Notes under the pieces: generated by a model
The model's input: only the letters and a program-made list of their open reading frames with translations
Database searches by the model: none
What the model was told of the DNA's origin: nothing
Translations under genes and position numbers: made by a program
Part shown: positions 27,754 to 36,728 of the stretch, one piece after another
How the letters are laid out: every line of letters starts with the position of its first letter
Numbering within the stretch: position 1 is the first letter of the stretch
NCBI GenBank assembly: GCA_016234555.1
Contig: JACRBJ010000016.1
Coordinates: 1 to 64,000 of the forward strand
DNA length: 64,000 nucleotides
Source of the DNA: Chloroflexota bacterium
GTDB taxonomy: Bacteria; Chloroflexota; Anaerolineae; Anaerolineales; Villigracilaceae
Reading direction: 5' to 3'

Positions 27754-30700
27754 ATGCAGTCCGTGCACCAACTCGTCCCCGAATTCATCTACCAAAAATA
27801 TCGCGTTGGCGACTTTTACGGCACGTTTCAAGGTGCTGCGATGTTTGCCGACCTTTCGGGCTTCTCCACCATGACCGACGTCCTCTCCGTGCATGGCACG
27901 CACGGTGCGGAAGTTCTCGCGGACATGATGCGCGTGGTCTTCGAGCCGCTGGTGGATGCCGTGTACGCGCAGGGTGGATTTGTCATCGGTTACGCGGGAG
28001 ATGCCTTCAATGCGATCTTTCCCGTTAGGCAGGACGGACCCGAAGCCATGAAGCGCTGCCTCGCAGCGGCCTGGACGATGCAAACGCACGCCAAATCCCG
28101 TCCGCTGGTCAACACACCCTACGGCGACTTCCCAATCCGCATCAAAGTTGGCATTGGCTTTGGCGCAACCACCTGGCAGATTTTCAAATCCATCGACGGC
28201 AAACGTGCCAGCTACTGGTTCCGCGGACAGAGTTTGAACGGCGCGGTGGAAGCGGAGGAATCCGCCCATGCGGGCGAGGTGGTGGCTGACCCGATTTCCT
28301 ACCCCCTGCTTCAGGATGTCGTCTCGGTTGTCGTTCCGCTGGCGAATTACTTTTTGCTGGAGGAGATTCGTGAAACGGAGTTGCCGGCGTCTTTGACCGT
28401 TTCCCCGCCCAAGCCTGTAGACGACCTCGTCGAGGTTTTCTTCGCCGAAGCAGTCACCAAGCTTCCGATTGCGGGCGAGTTCCGTCAGGCGGTGAATCTT
28501 TTTATCGACATCCCCGCCAATATTTCGGACGCGGCTCTCATCAGGCCGTTCATGGAAACTGTCTATCTTTTGCAGGAACAATACGGCGGATTCTTCCTCC
28601 GCCCCGACCTCGGCGACAAGGGCTTCAACCTGCTGATGTTTTGGGGCGCGCCGACCGCCCACGAGAACGACGTGGACCGCGCTCTGAACTTCCTCCTCGA
28701 ACTTTCGGCGCGGACGGGCATCACCCTGCGCGCTGGGATTTCCTATCGCCTCGCGTATGCGGGGTTCATTGGCTCGAGCCAGCGTGAGGATTACACCGCC
28801 TACGGCTGGGGCGTGAACCTCGCGGCGCGGATGATGGAAAGCGCGGGGATGGGTGAATACTGGATGGATGAGGAGACAGCCCGCCGCGCCGCAAGGCATT
28901 TCAACATCAAACTGTTGGGCGAACACAAATTCAAAGGCTTTAAACAGGAACAAAAGGTCTTTACGCTGGTCGGACGCAGGAACCTGACCGAAGCGGTCTA
29001 TCAAGGACAGTTTGTGGGGCGCGGTGATGAACTTGCGGCGCTCTCCGAATTTACCGAGCCGCTCAGGCGCGGAGGGTTTGCAGGTGTGCTGCTCTTGAAG
29101 GGTGAGGCGGGCATTGGCAAAAGCCGCCTCGTACATTCCTTCCAGACCTCCGCATATTTTCACGACTTCCCCGCCTATTGGGCAGTCTGCCAGACAGATG
29201 AAATCCTGCGCCTGCCGTTCAACCCCTTTGCAGACTGGTTGAAGAAACGTTTCGAGTTGGTGGAAGGTCAACCTGAAAAGGTCATCCGCGACAGGTTCTC
29301 ACGCATCCTCCAGCAGTTGGTCGAGTCCACTCCCGATGCTGAACTTGCCGCTGAGTTGGCTCGTACCAGCTCAGTGTTGGCGGCGCTGGTCAACATCCCC
29401 ATGCCGGGCTCGCTTTACGAAAGCCTCGATGCAAAGGGGCGCTACGAAAATACGTTGATTGCGCTGGGTGCTCTTCTGCGCGCCGAAAGCCTGCAAAAGC
29501 CACTCGTCCTTTTTTTGGAGGATACCCACTGGCTCGACGAAGCCTCAAGCGATTTTCTCTCCCATTTCGTGCGGACCCTGCTGGCTGAAAAACAATACCC
29601 GATTGCGATGATCGCCACCCAACGTCCCGAAGGAGAATCTCCGTGGGCGGCGGATCAAATTCCCGCGCGGGAGATTCGGCTCGACAAGCTGGCTTCGAGG
29701 GATTTGTCCCAGCTGGCGGCGGATATCCTGTCCCAGCCAGTTTCTGATTCCCTTTTGGCTTTGCTCGACTCCCGTGCCGAGGGCAACCCATTTTTCGCGG
29801 AACAAATCCTGCGCTATCTGTCAGAGCAAAATGCGCTGGTTTTGGATGCCGACGGGAAATACTTTGCCAAAGCAGGAGTTGGGACTTCCCTGCCAACCGA
29901 CGTGCGTTCCGTGCTGGTTGCCCGCCTCGACCGCCTGACCCGGCAGGTGCGGGAGATGGTGCAGACCGCCTCGGTGCTTGGGCGCGAGTTCGAGGTGCGC
30001 ATCCTGGGCGAGATGCTACGCGCCGACCGCGAGTTTTCAAGTCATCTGACGCAGGCGGAAAATGCCGACATCTGGACCGCCCTGAGCGAGATCGCATACA
30101 TCTTCCGTCATGCCCTGCTGCGGGATGCGGCGTACTCGATGCAGCTGCTGGCGCGTCAGCGTGAATTGCACGGGCTGGCGGTCTCAGCCATGGAAACGGT
30201 CTACCGCGACGACCTCGAAGCGCACTATGGCGAACTGGCTTATCACGCCGAAAAGGCGTACCTGCGCGAAAAGGCGCTTCGCTACCTGACTTTGGCGGGG
30301 AAGCTTGCTCTTGGCGTTTACCAAAACCAGCGGGCAATCGATTATTTCACCCGCGCCTTGGCGTTTGTGCCCGATGACGATTTGCAGACGAGATTCGAAA
30401 TCCTACTCGAACGTGCCGAGGCGTATAGTCGGGTCAGTGAATTCGATGCCCAGTTGCGGGACCTCGATGTGTTGGAGGAACTGGCAAATCAGTTGATGCT
30501 TGATAAATTGCTTGGACTCGCGTTTTCCAAGCGTTCCCATTATTTTAATTCTCTCGGTAATTATCACAATGCTCTCATGTATGCGGACAAGGCGGTAATA
30601 CATTCCCGTATGGCGCAGGATGGTTCCACTTTGCTTGCCTCATATTCGGTAAAGCAAACTGCACTGATGCGCCTCGGTCAAACAGGGGAAGCCGTGCAAC

Positions 30701-31686
30701 AAGGGGAACAGGCGCTGAAATTTGCCAAACAGATTGGAGACCGGCATGGCGAAGCGGTTGCGCTCACCGTTCTAGGGCTGATAGCCGTGGAGAATGAAGG
30801 TCCAGCCAGCGCCCGGCTTTATCATGAACAGGCGCTCACTATTTCACGCGAAATAAAAGACCGTTATCTTGAAGCCAAGATATTGAACAACCTTGCAAAT
30901 GCGGTTGTGTCTCTGGGAGATATTCCTGCTGCGCAGGATTATTACTCCGAATCTTTTTCAATTTTTCATGAGCATGGGGATTTGTCTGGAAAAGGTTTGA
31001 TTCTGAGTAACCTTGGGTGGCTGGCGGGGATATTGGGGAATTATCCCGCTGCAAGGGAATATTATGAACGCTGTCTGCCGATTTTGAGCAAAATCGGGAG
31101 CCGCATGGAGGAGATGTATGCATATCTCAACTTGAGTGCAATCGAAATTGCCCAGGGATTTTCGCAGGCGGCCCTGGACTGGCTTGAAAAAGCCTTCAGA
31201 TTATCTGTGAACATTGGGGAGCAGGCAGCAACAGGTTGGGCGTATTTTTACGCCGGGTATGCACATTTGCTCAACGGTACATTCGACCTGGCTGTCCAGT
31301 CATTTTTAAAAAGTATTGATATCCGTGCCCAGCTTGTTTCTCCGGTGTTGGCAATGGAAGCCCGGGCAGGGTTGTGTAAGGCTTACCAGAAATCGGGAAA
31401 TTTGCATGCGGCAAAAAATGAAGCTGGTCAAGTAATGGACTATATCGAGGAGAACAGAACTTTGGAAGGCATGGAAGAACCCCTGCTTGCCTTCCTTTCC
31501 GTGATTGAAGCGCTTGTGGAAGCCGAAGACCCGCGCTCCGGGGTTGTTTTGCGCTACGCAACCCAATTTTTGGAAACGCAGGTCTCGAAACTACGTTCAC
31601 AGGAAGCCCGCCATAACTTTGTCGAAAATGTTCCCTGGCGACGGCGAATACAACAAATGGCAAGAGAGAAAGGATTGATCCCGTAA
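27754..31686 (+). CDS. Tandem class III cyclase-AAA ATPase-TPR protein, soluble-adenylyl-cyclase-like
   Basis: A 1310-residue cytoplasmic protein. Domains in order: a first cyclase homology domain (residues about 25-170; FADLSGFSTMTD, VIGYAGDAFNAIFP), a second (about 240-410; VNLFIDIP, LGDKGFNLLMFWG, REDYTAYGWGVNLAARMM), an AAA/NTPase domain with Walker A GEAGIGKS at residues 450-457 and FLEDTHWLDEASSDF, and a C-terminal TPR array from about residue 860 to the end. This is the layout of mammalian soluble adenylyl cyclase. Domain 1 keeps two candidate metal aspartates; domain 2 is atypical, so one composite active site may work or the cyclase part may be a sensor. No partner gene nearby. Confidence 0.85.
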   Translation: MQSVHQLVPEFIYQKYRVGDFYGTFQGAAMFADLSGFSTMTDVLSVHGTHGAEVLADMMRVVFEPLVDAVYAQGGFVIGYAGDAFNAIFPVRQDGPEAMKRCLAAAWTMQTHAKSRPLVNTPYGDFPIRIKVGIGFGATTWQIFKSIDGKRASYWFRGQSLNGAVEAEESAHAGEVVADPISYPLLQDVVSVVVPLANYFLLEEIRETELPASLTVSPPKPVDDLVEVFFAEAVTKLPIAGEFRQAVNLFIDIPANISDAALIRPFMETVYLLQEQYGGFFLRPDLGDKGFNLLMFWGAPTAHENDVDRALNFLLELSARTGITLRAGISYRLAYAGFIGSSQREDYTAYGWGVNLAARMMESAGMGEYWMDEETARRAARHFNIKLLGEHKFKGFKQEQKVFTLVGRRNLTEAVYQGQFVGRGDELAALSEFTEPLRRGGFAGVLLLKGEAGIGKSRLVHSFQTSAYFHDFPAYWAVCQTDEILRLPFNPFADWLKKRFELVEGQPEKVIRDRFSRILQQLVESTPDAELAAELARTSSVLAALVNIPMPGSLYESLDAKGRYENTLIALGALLRAESLQKPLVLFLEDTHWLDEASSDFLSHFVRTLLAEKQYPIAMIATQRPEGESPWAADQIPAREIRLDKLASRDLSQLAADILSQPVSDSLLALLDSRAEGNPFFAEQILRYLSEQNALVLDADGKYFAKAGVGTSLPTDVRSVLVARLDRLTRQVREMVQTASVLGREFEVRILGEMLRADREFSSHLTQAENADIWTALSEIAYIFRHALLRDAAYSMQLLARQRELHGLAVSAMETVYRDDLEAHYGELAYHAEKAYLREKALRYLTLAGKLALGVYQNQRAIDYFTRALAFVPDDDLQTRFEILLERAEAYSRVSEFDAQLRDLDVLEELANQLMLDKLLGLAFSKRSHYFNSLGNYHNALMYADKAVIHSRMAQDGSTLLASYSVKQTALMRLGQTGEAVQQGEQALKFAKQIGDRHGEAVALTVLGLIAVENEGPASARLYHEQALTISREIKDRYLEAKILNNLANAVVSLGDIPAAQDYYSESFSIFHEHGDLSGKGLILSNLGWLAGILGNYPAAREYYERCLPILSKIGSRMEEMYAYLNLSAIEIAQGFSQAALDWLEKAFRLSVNIGEQAATGWAYFYAGYAHLLNGTFDLAVQSFLKSIDIRAQLVSPVLAMEARAGLCKAYQKSGNLHAAKNEAGQVMDYIEENRTLEGMEEPLLAFLSVIEALVEAEDPRSGVVLRYATQFLETQVSKLRSQEARHNFVENVPWRRRIQQMAREKGLIP

Positions 31687-32073
31687 TTACGGAGACCGTC
31701 CGGTGCCGGGATCGCCATCGGTCAACTCGAAGGTATTGTTTTTGATTTCGCCTTCGTAATAATATGGCTCTCCCTTGCTGTCGATGATGACAAGGTGTGA
31801 TTTTTCCAGGTCAGGAATCGCGACATAGTACTTTTCCTTGATGACCTGTCCATTCTTCTTGATGATGAAATTGTTGAACCAGCGGATGGGATTCCCATCT
31901 GGCATCTTTTCGGGCAAACCGTCCACGCTGAGCTTTTCGACGTCGTAATCGCCATCCCCCGTAACCTCGATCTCGATGTCAGACTCGGATGCCTTGTCCT
32001 TCTCGATTTTGTACTTCCTGGGATTGATTTTCTCCTTTTTAACCTTTCCCGGGACAACGACTTTCTTTTCCAT
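31687..32073 (-). CDS. Hypothetical charged protein
   Basis: Product of 128 residues, very rich in Lys, Glu and Asp, without signal peptide or membrane helix. It starts MEKKVVVPGKVKKEKINPRK; a segment WFNNFIIKKNGQVIKEKYYV looks like beta structure. I recognise no family. CAGGAGAAG at a proper distance from the ATG supports the start. Its stop codon directly abuts the stop of the cyclase gene (31686/31687), so the two convergent genes have no base between them. It is divergent from the small gene at 32241. Confidence 0.6.
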   Translation of the reverse strand: MEKKVVVPGKVKKEKINPRKYKIEKDKASESDIEIEVTGDGDYDVEKLSVDGLPEKMPDGNPIRWFNNFIIKKNGQVIKEKYYVAIPDLEKSHLVIIDSKGEPYYYEGEIKNNTFELTDGDPGTGRSP

Positions 32074-32240
32074 GATCTTCTCCTGATGTATGAAGTTGTG
32101 GTTTGGGGTTTGCGGCGCGCTGTATTTACAGGGGCATTATATGCCGTGCCGGTGATATAATGCCGACAAGTCACGATATTGAAATTATCGGGCTTATACG
32201 ATTTTTCATCCAAATGATATTCATTGGAAAGGAGTCAAAC

Positions 32241-32315
32241 ATGGCGAACAAGGAACAAGGAAAAGGCAAGGACAGGGAGAAAAAGAAGAAGAAGAAGGAA
32301 AAACCGAAGAAGTAG
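32241..32315 (+). CDS. Lysine-rich micropeptide (24 aa)
   Basis: A 24-residue product, MANKEQGKGKDREKKKKKKE plus four residues, almost entirely charged. A strong GGAAAGGAG lies 7 bp before the ATG and a good intrinsic terminator directly follows the stop, so it has its own complete transcription unit. Basic micropeptides of this kind occur in several bacteria, but I know no function; binding to nucleic acid or ribosomes is a guess. Too short for most gene finders. Confidence 0.55.
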   Translation: MANKEQGKGKDREKKKKKKEKPKK

Positions 32316-32319
32316 ACAT

Positions 32320-32353
32320 GATGCCTCCAGATCGTTTTCGATTTGGAGGCATC
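32320..32353 (+). terminator. Intrinsic terminator after the lysine-rich micropeptide
   Basis: GATGCCTCCAGATCG and CGATTTGGAGGCATC form a 15-bp stem with one G-T pair and a TTTT loop, followed by CTTTATT. It starts 4 bp after the stop of the small gene. Confidence 0.75.
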
Positions 32354-32501
32354 CTTTATTCCCGTAGGGTCAGAGATGAAGCCACCAACCATATGTTCAA
32401 AATCCATGAATTCCTGTTAGTATTAAGATGAGTTGGCGGCGCGAAGTAGGCGGTCGCTGTCGGGTTGTGTTCCTTTGTCAAATTCATAAAAAGGAGAAGC
32501 C

Positions 32502-32732
32502 ATGAAAGCGTATGTGATGATCAAGATTCGTGCGGGCGAGATCAAAGAGGCGGTTGGACTGCTTCGCAGGATAAAAGGCGTTGCCGAGGCGCACATGACC
32601 TTCGGTCCCTATGATGCGGTGGCGGTTGTGGACGCGGCCGACATCGCCGAAATTGGCGCGATCACCGCGCTCGAAATCCAGCCCATCCCCGGCGTGGAGC
32701 AAACTCTGACCTGCCTTGCCGTGGACGTGTAG
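32502..32732 (+). CDS. Stand-alone Lrp/AsnC ligand-binding (RAM) domain protein
   Basis: A 76-residue protein made only of the alpha-beta ligand-binding domain of Lrp/AsnC regulators, with no DNA-binding helix-turn-helix. AYVMIKIRAGEIKEAVGLLR, GVAEAHMTFGPYDAVAVVDA and the ITALEIQPIPGVEQTLTC region match the RAM beta-alpha-beta pattern. Such stand-alone domains form ring-like oligomers that bind amino acids or related small effectors. AAAAGGAG is 7 bp before the ATG. Monocistronic: a strong terminator follows. It lies just upstream of the aldehyde oxidoreductase gene, which may be coincidence. Confidence 0.82.
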   Translation: MKAYVMIKIRAGEIKEAVGLLRRIKGVAEAHMTFGPYDAVAVVDAADIAEIGAITALEIQPIPGVEQTLTCLAVDV

Positions 32733-32752
32733 CTTCACCGTAGCTTGTGTTG

Positions 32753-32783
32753 ACAGGCTGGTCACATGACCAGTCTGTTTTTT
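32753..32783 (+). terminator. Intrinsic terminator after the RAM-domain gene
   Basis: ACAGGCTGGTCA and TGACCAGTCTGT form a 12-bp stem with one G-T pair and a 2-nt spacer (CA), directly followed by TTTTTT. It separates the RAM gene from the oxidoreductase gene. Confidence 0.85.
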
Positions 32784-32856
32784 ATGCCCTGTGGTATTCT
32801 AAACTTCTCCAAGAAAAACTGTCCTGTTTCTTGAGCCATATCCAAGGAGTGCTTCC

Positions 32857-34845
32857 ATGACTTATCCAATCATGCAACGCGAGTTGACAGTCCATCTGCA
32901 CAACAGGAACTGGTATCTGCGTCCCATCGAGGACGAGGAAAAAATACTCGGCCCTGTGGATTACGGTTGGCATCGCTTCAACATCTACCCCGATAGTTTC
33001 ACCTTTGGCGAGGGACTGCTTGCGGGCAGTTCCATTCCCGGTTCGCGGCGGCTTGTCTTTTGTTCGTGGAGTTCCCAATGGGACGGATTCTACGTCTCGA
33101 GCATGGGTGGCGCGGCGTACACCTTTCATGGTATCGGCGTCAATTATGTGGCGCTGCGCGGGATGGCGCCTGAGCCGAGCGTGGTACTGCTCAACCATAA
33201 GGCGGGAGAAGTTCAGGTGCGGATCGAACCCGTCAATGTGGAACCGCTTTGGGCGGGATATGCCAGTCCCGACGGCACGCCTCTGATCGGTTTCTTCGCC
33301 CTGCAACAAGCGCTTTATGATCGCTATGCCAGGGAATACACAAACGGCAACCTTCGCATTTGTGCTGTTGGACCTGCTGCGAAGTACACCCGTGAAGGGG
33401 CGATTGGTTCCAGTCCCGTGCGGAATGGGGCATTCACCGCGGTTGTGGATTGGGCTGGGCGCGGCGGACTGGGTAGCCGACTGTTCCGACGTCACAACGT
33501 TGTGGGCATTGTCTTCGGCGGCGAGTGGGATGACCCTGACCTGCGCAATTCCGCCGAGATCGACGCCTACTTCCTCGAACACTTCGGCAAGAAGACCATC
33601 CAGACCGACCTGGCTGTGACCGAAAAGTACCGCTACGTGCCCGAGTTCGAGACGGGTGGCACGTTTGGCGTCAACATACGTGACCTGAACGAGCGCATTC
33701 TGAGTTTCAACTACACCTCGATTTATAAGCCCGTCGATTCGCGTCTGCGCCAGCATGAGAATTTCATCCTCAACCATTATTTGAAGCAGTTCAACGAAGA
33801 GACCATCAAGACCAAGAAGTTCCAGCACTGCGGCGAACCCTGTCCCGTGGTCTGCAAGAAAATGTTCGGGCAGTACAAAAAGGATTATGAGCCGTACCAT
33901 GTTCTCGGTCCGCAGGTGGGAGTCTTTGACCAGCGCGCTGCGGAGTTGCTGAATGACTTTGTCGACGCGATGGGATTTGACGCGATTCAAACGGGCGGGA
34001 CTGTCGCCTGGATCATGGAGCTGGTCCGCGATGGTTTGATCGACCCCGCCGAGTTTGGTCTGCCGCCAGCCAGCGAGATGACCTTTGACTGGGCCGACGA
34101 CCCGGCCCATTTTGATATCGTCGCCGACAGCATGAAAAATGCAACCTACGCGATGGAAGTCGTGCAGGCGATCCTCTTCGAGCCAAAGGCGGAAGTATTC
34201 AGGCAGAGCATCCGTGTGGCGGCGCGGAAACTGGATAAACAATACGGTATCCGCAGTATAGACCGCGCGGTATTTATCGGTCACGGGGATGAAGGCTGTA
34301 TGGTCCCGAACCAGTATTGGGTGCCGGGGATGCTCAGCCCCATGCCAATGATGGGCAAGTACTTCGTCCACTACGGTGTGGAATTCATGTCCCCTGAAAA
34401 ATTGGGACGCAAGAACGTCGAGCGCATGACCTACGAACTGTTCAATGAGAACAGCGGTATTTGCCGTTTCCATCGCAAATGGTCCGAAACCATCACCGAC
34501 GAAATTTTGCGCGCGCATTACGAAGGGATGAAGGAAAATTACAAGGCGCATCAGTTCCGTGTGGCGCGTGAAATCTATGAACGCGAAGCCCCCAAGATCA
34601 TCTACTGGGAAAGCGAGCGCGTGACCGATATGGTGATGGGTTATCTGGAACAATGGGAGAAGGACGGACTCAAGATCCCCGAACTGGTTGAATGGCTGGA
34701 GCGTTTCCGAGAAGACAAAACGTCCGCCGCAAAAGCCTACTGGACAGCCGTCCGCGAAGGGATTCATGCCGCCTTCAGCGAGGGTGCAGATGCAATCCCC
34801 GACAGCTTCACGCCCGGGCAGCAGGGGAAACTTCCAAAATCATAA
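32857..34845 (+). CDS. Tungsten-dependent aldehyde:ferredoxin oxidoreductase
   Basis: A 662-residue enzyme of the AOR family, which oxidises aldehydes to acids and reduces ferredoxin with a tungsto-bispterin and one [4Fe-4S] cluster. The N-terminal pterin-binding domain includes SSMGGAAYTFHGIGVNYVAL. Cluster ligands are Cys325-x3-Cys329-x3-Cys333 and Cys536 in SGICRF; the classical family spacing is C-x2-C-x3-C, so the first gap is one residue longer here. AAGGAG precedes the ATG. It has its own unit after a terminator. The enzyme implies an anaerobic, ferredoxin-based metabolism. Substrate unknown. Confidence 0.88.
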   Translation: MTYPIMQRELTVHLHNRNWYLRPIEDEEKILGPVDYGWHRFNIYPDSFTFGEGLLAGSSIPGSRRLVFCSWSSQWDGFYVSSMGGAAYTFHGIGVNYVALRGMAPEPSVVLLNHKAGEVQVRIEPVNVEPLWAGYASPDGTPLIGFFALQQALYDRYAREYTNGNLRICAVGPAAKYTREGAIGSSPVRNGAFTAVVDWAGRGGLGSRLFRRHNVVGIVFGGEWDDPDLRNSAEIDAYFLEHFGKKTIQTDLAVTEKYRYVPEFETGGTFGVNIRDLNERILSFNYTSIYKPVDSRLRQHENFILNHYLKQFNEETIKTKKFQHCGEPCPVVCKKMFGQYKKDYEPYHVLGPQVGVFDQRAAELLNDFVDAMGFDAIQTGGTVAWIMELVRDGLIDPAEFGLPPASEMTFDWADDPAHFDIVADSMKNATYAMEVVQAILFEPKAEVFRQSIRVAARKLDKQYGIRSIDRAVFIGHGDEGCMVPNQYWVPGMLSPMPMMGKYFVHYGVEFMSPEKLGRKNVERMTYELFNENSGICRFHRKWSETITDEILRAHYEGMKENYKAHQFRVAREIYEREAPKIIYWESERVTDMVMGYLEQWEKDGLKIPELVEWLERFREDKTSAAKAYWTAVREGIHAAFSEGADAIPDSFTPGQQGKLPKS

Positions 34846-34889
34846 TGCATCTTTGGATTGAGTTGTAGCGGAATCCCACATAATTTGAT

Positions 34890-34918
34890 TTGACATCCTC
34901 TCCCTTTTTTGCTACACT
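34890..34918 (+). promoter_or_regulatory. Promoter of the 8-oxoguanine-deaminase-like gene
   Basis: TTGACA (34890-34895) and TACACT (34913-34918) are separated by 17 bp. The operator-like palindrome at 34923 lies directly after the -10 box, over the expected transcription start. Confidence 0.75.
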
Positions 34919-34922
34919 ATAA

Positions 34923-34935
34923 GTTGTCAGACAAC
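34923..34935. promoter_or_regulatory. Candidate GntR operator
   Basis: GTTGTCAGACAAC is a perfect 13-bp palindrome around a central A. It fits the GT-N3-AC pattern common among GntR-superfamily operators and shares its GTCAGAC core with the two sites at the gntR promoter (51028 and 51096). Its position just after the -10 suits repression. Confidence 0.6.
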
Positions 34936-34963
34936 TGTACTGACCGCAAAAGGCTACCAGCTA

Positions 34964-36343
34964 ATGACAACTCTCCTCATAAAAAACGCATATCTTGTAA
35001 CCATGGATGACCACCAGCGGGAAATCCCCGAAGGCGGTCTTTTTATTCGAAACGGACTGATCGAAGAAGTCGGTCTGATGAGCGAACTTCGCGCCACCGC
35101 CGATGAGGTGCTTGACCTCAAAGGGCACGTCGTCCTGCCGGGGCTGGTCAACACGCACCATCATTTTTACCAGACCCTCACACGCGCCGTGCCTGCCGCG
35201 CAGGATGCGAACCTCTTCAACTGGTTGAAGACTTTGTATCCCATTTGGGCGCGGATGCAGCCCGATGACATTTTCGTCTCGACCCAAACCGCGCTGGCGG
35301 AACTGGCGCTTTCGGGATGCACCACTGCGTCGGATCATCTCTATCTTTTCCCGAACGGCTCGAAACTGGACGATGAAATTGCCGCCGCCCTTGAAATTGG
35401 AGTGCGGCTCCAGGCTTCCCGTGGCTCGATGAGTCTCGGCGAATCCAAAGGCGGACTCCCACCCGACAGCGTGGTGGACACCGAGGAAAACATCCTCAAG
35501 GATTCCCAGCGTCTCATCGAAAAATATCACGACGCCAAACCCGGCGCCATGACCCAGATCGTGCTTGCGCCGTGTTCGCCGTTCAGCGTCACCTCGGACT
35601 TGATGAAGCAGTCCGCGAAACTGGCGCGGGAATATGGCGTACATTTGCACACGCATCTCGCCGAGACCGAGGATGAAGATCAGTTCTGCCGGCAGATGTT
35701 TGGTCACCGCCCGGTGGGATACATGCAGGAGGTGGATTGGGTCGGTGGGGACGTTTGGTTCGCGCACGCGGTTTGGGTTAACGACGAGGAAATCAAAATC
35801 TTTGCCAAGCATGACTGCGGCGTGGCGCATTGTCCCACCTCGAACATGCGACTTGCCTCTGGCATTGCGCCTGTCAAGGAATATCGCGCCGCCGGCGTCA
35901 ATGTAGGTTTGGGCGTGGACGGCTCCGCTTCCAATGACGGCTCGCACCTGCTGGCGGAGGTCCGCAATGCGATGTTGGTCTCACGCGTGAAGGAGGGATT
36001 AACGGGCTATTCCCTTTCCAACGATCCCAACCGAAAATTGATGACTGCCCGCGAAGCCCTCCATCTTGGAACGCGCGGCGGGGCGGCGGTGTTGGGGCGG
36101 ACGGACATTGGTAGCCTGGAAGCGGGTAAATGCGCCGACTTCTTCGCTGTCAACCTGAACAGGCTCGCCTACACAGGGATGCACGATCCTGTTTCGGCGG
36201 TGGTCTTTGGGCAATCCATGAATGTGGATTACACGGTAGTGAATGGAAAGTTCGTTGTGAAGGAAGGTCAACTGGCAACAGTTGATGAACGCAAATTAAT
36301 CGAAAAACATAATAAAGCCGCCAGGCGTTTACTGGCGGGATAG
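34964..36343 (+). CDS. 8-oxoguanine deaminase-type amidohydrolase (SsnA-like)
   Basis: Metal-dependent amidohydrolase of 459 residues. Metal and catalytic landmarks are His65-x-His67 in NTHHHF, HTHLAET, WFAHAVWV and GLGVDGSASND. The NTHHHFYQTLTRAVPAAQDA and LFNWLKTLYPIW stretches are, as I know them, characteristic of the 8-oxoguanine deaminase/hydroxydechloroatrazine hydrolase group, which deaminates 8-oxoguanine to urate. A broader guanine- or aminohydrolase role is possible. First gene of the purine island, under a good promoter with a GntR-type operator; a small membrane protein and adenine deaminase follow. Confidence 0.83.
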   Translation: MTTLLIKNAYLVTMDDHQREIPEGGLFIRNGLIEEVGLMSELRATADEVLDLKGHVVLPGLVNTHHHFYQTLTRAVPAAQDANLFNWLKTLYPIWARMQPDDIFVSTQTALAELALSGCTTASDHLYLFPNGSKLDDEIAAALEIGVRLQASRGSMSLGESKGGLPPDSVVDTEENILKDSQRLIEKYHDAKPGAMTQIVLAPCSPFSVTSDLMKQSAKLAREYGVHLHTHLAETEDEDQFCRQMFGHRPVGYMQEVDWVGGDVWFAHAVWVNDEEIKIFAKHDCGVAHCPTSNMRLASGIAPVKEYRAAGVNVGLGVDGSASNDGSHLLAEVRNAMLVSRVKEGLTGYSLSNDPNRKLMTAREALHLGTRGGAAVLGRTDIGSLEAGKCADFFAVNLNRLAYTGMHDPVSAVVFGQSMNVDYTVVNGKFVVKEGQLATVDERKLIEKHNKAARRLLAG

Positions 36344-36355
36344 GAGAATTTACTT

Positions 36356-36694
36356 ATGGATGTATTCCTTACTTTGATGGGAGTTCTCTCCCGGGGCATC
36401 CCCGGTATATTTGTCGCCGGGATTGTGATGGTCTTGATGCTGCTTGGGCTGGTCAGAAAAGAGGCGGGGTTGATGGTGGTTGCCGGCTTCCTGATCATCC
36501 CGTTCGCTGTGACGTTCGGCGGGTGGGCTGGCTTCCCGATTGTAGTGCGGTTGCTGCCGCTTCTTGTGTTTGCGTCCGCGCTAGCCATCAGCAAGGACGA
36601 GCCTCTGTTTGCGTGGATTTTGCCCGCCGTGCCTTTTTTCTATCTCATCTACGCCATTTTCAGGCTTATCCTATCCGACGCCAGGGGACTCTAG
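36356..36694 (+). CDS. Small membrane protein of the purine operon
   Basis: A 112-residue protein with three to four hydrophobic helices and hardly any polar loops. TAGGAGAA is at a good distance from the ATG, 12 bp after the amidohydrolase gene and 34 bp before adenine deaminase, so it is probably cotranscribed with them. I know no family. It is too small for a purine permease on its own. Confidence 0.6.
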   Translation: MDVFLTLMGVLSRGIPGIFVAGIVMVLMLLGLVRKEAGLMVVAGFLIIPFAVTFGGWAGFPIVVRLLPLLVFASALAISKDEPLFAWILPAVPFFYLIYAIFRLILSDARGL

Positions 36695-36728
36695 TCCATT
36701 GGGAACGGACGCTCAGGAGCAACTATAA

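Noticed and set aside
27748..29271. 507-codon minus-strand frame opposite the cyclase gene
   Set aside because: Shadow frame of the cyclase domains.
32171..32407. Minus-strand frame with a phenylalanine run
   Set aside because: The run is the complement of the lysine codons of the 24-residue gene and crosses its terminator.
32782..34767. 661-codon open frame on the minus strand opposite the aldehyde oxidoreductase
   Set aside because: Shadow of a well supported gene in high-GC codon usage; its translation shows no family features and has no ribosome site.
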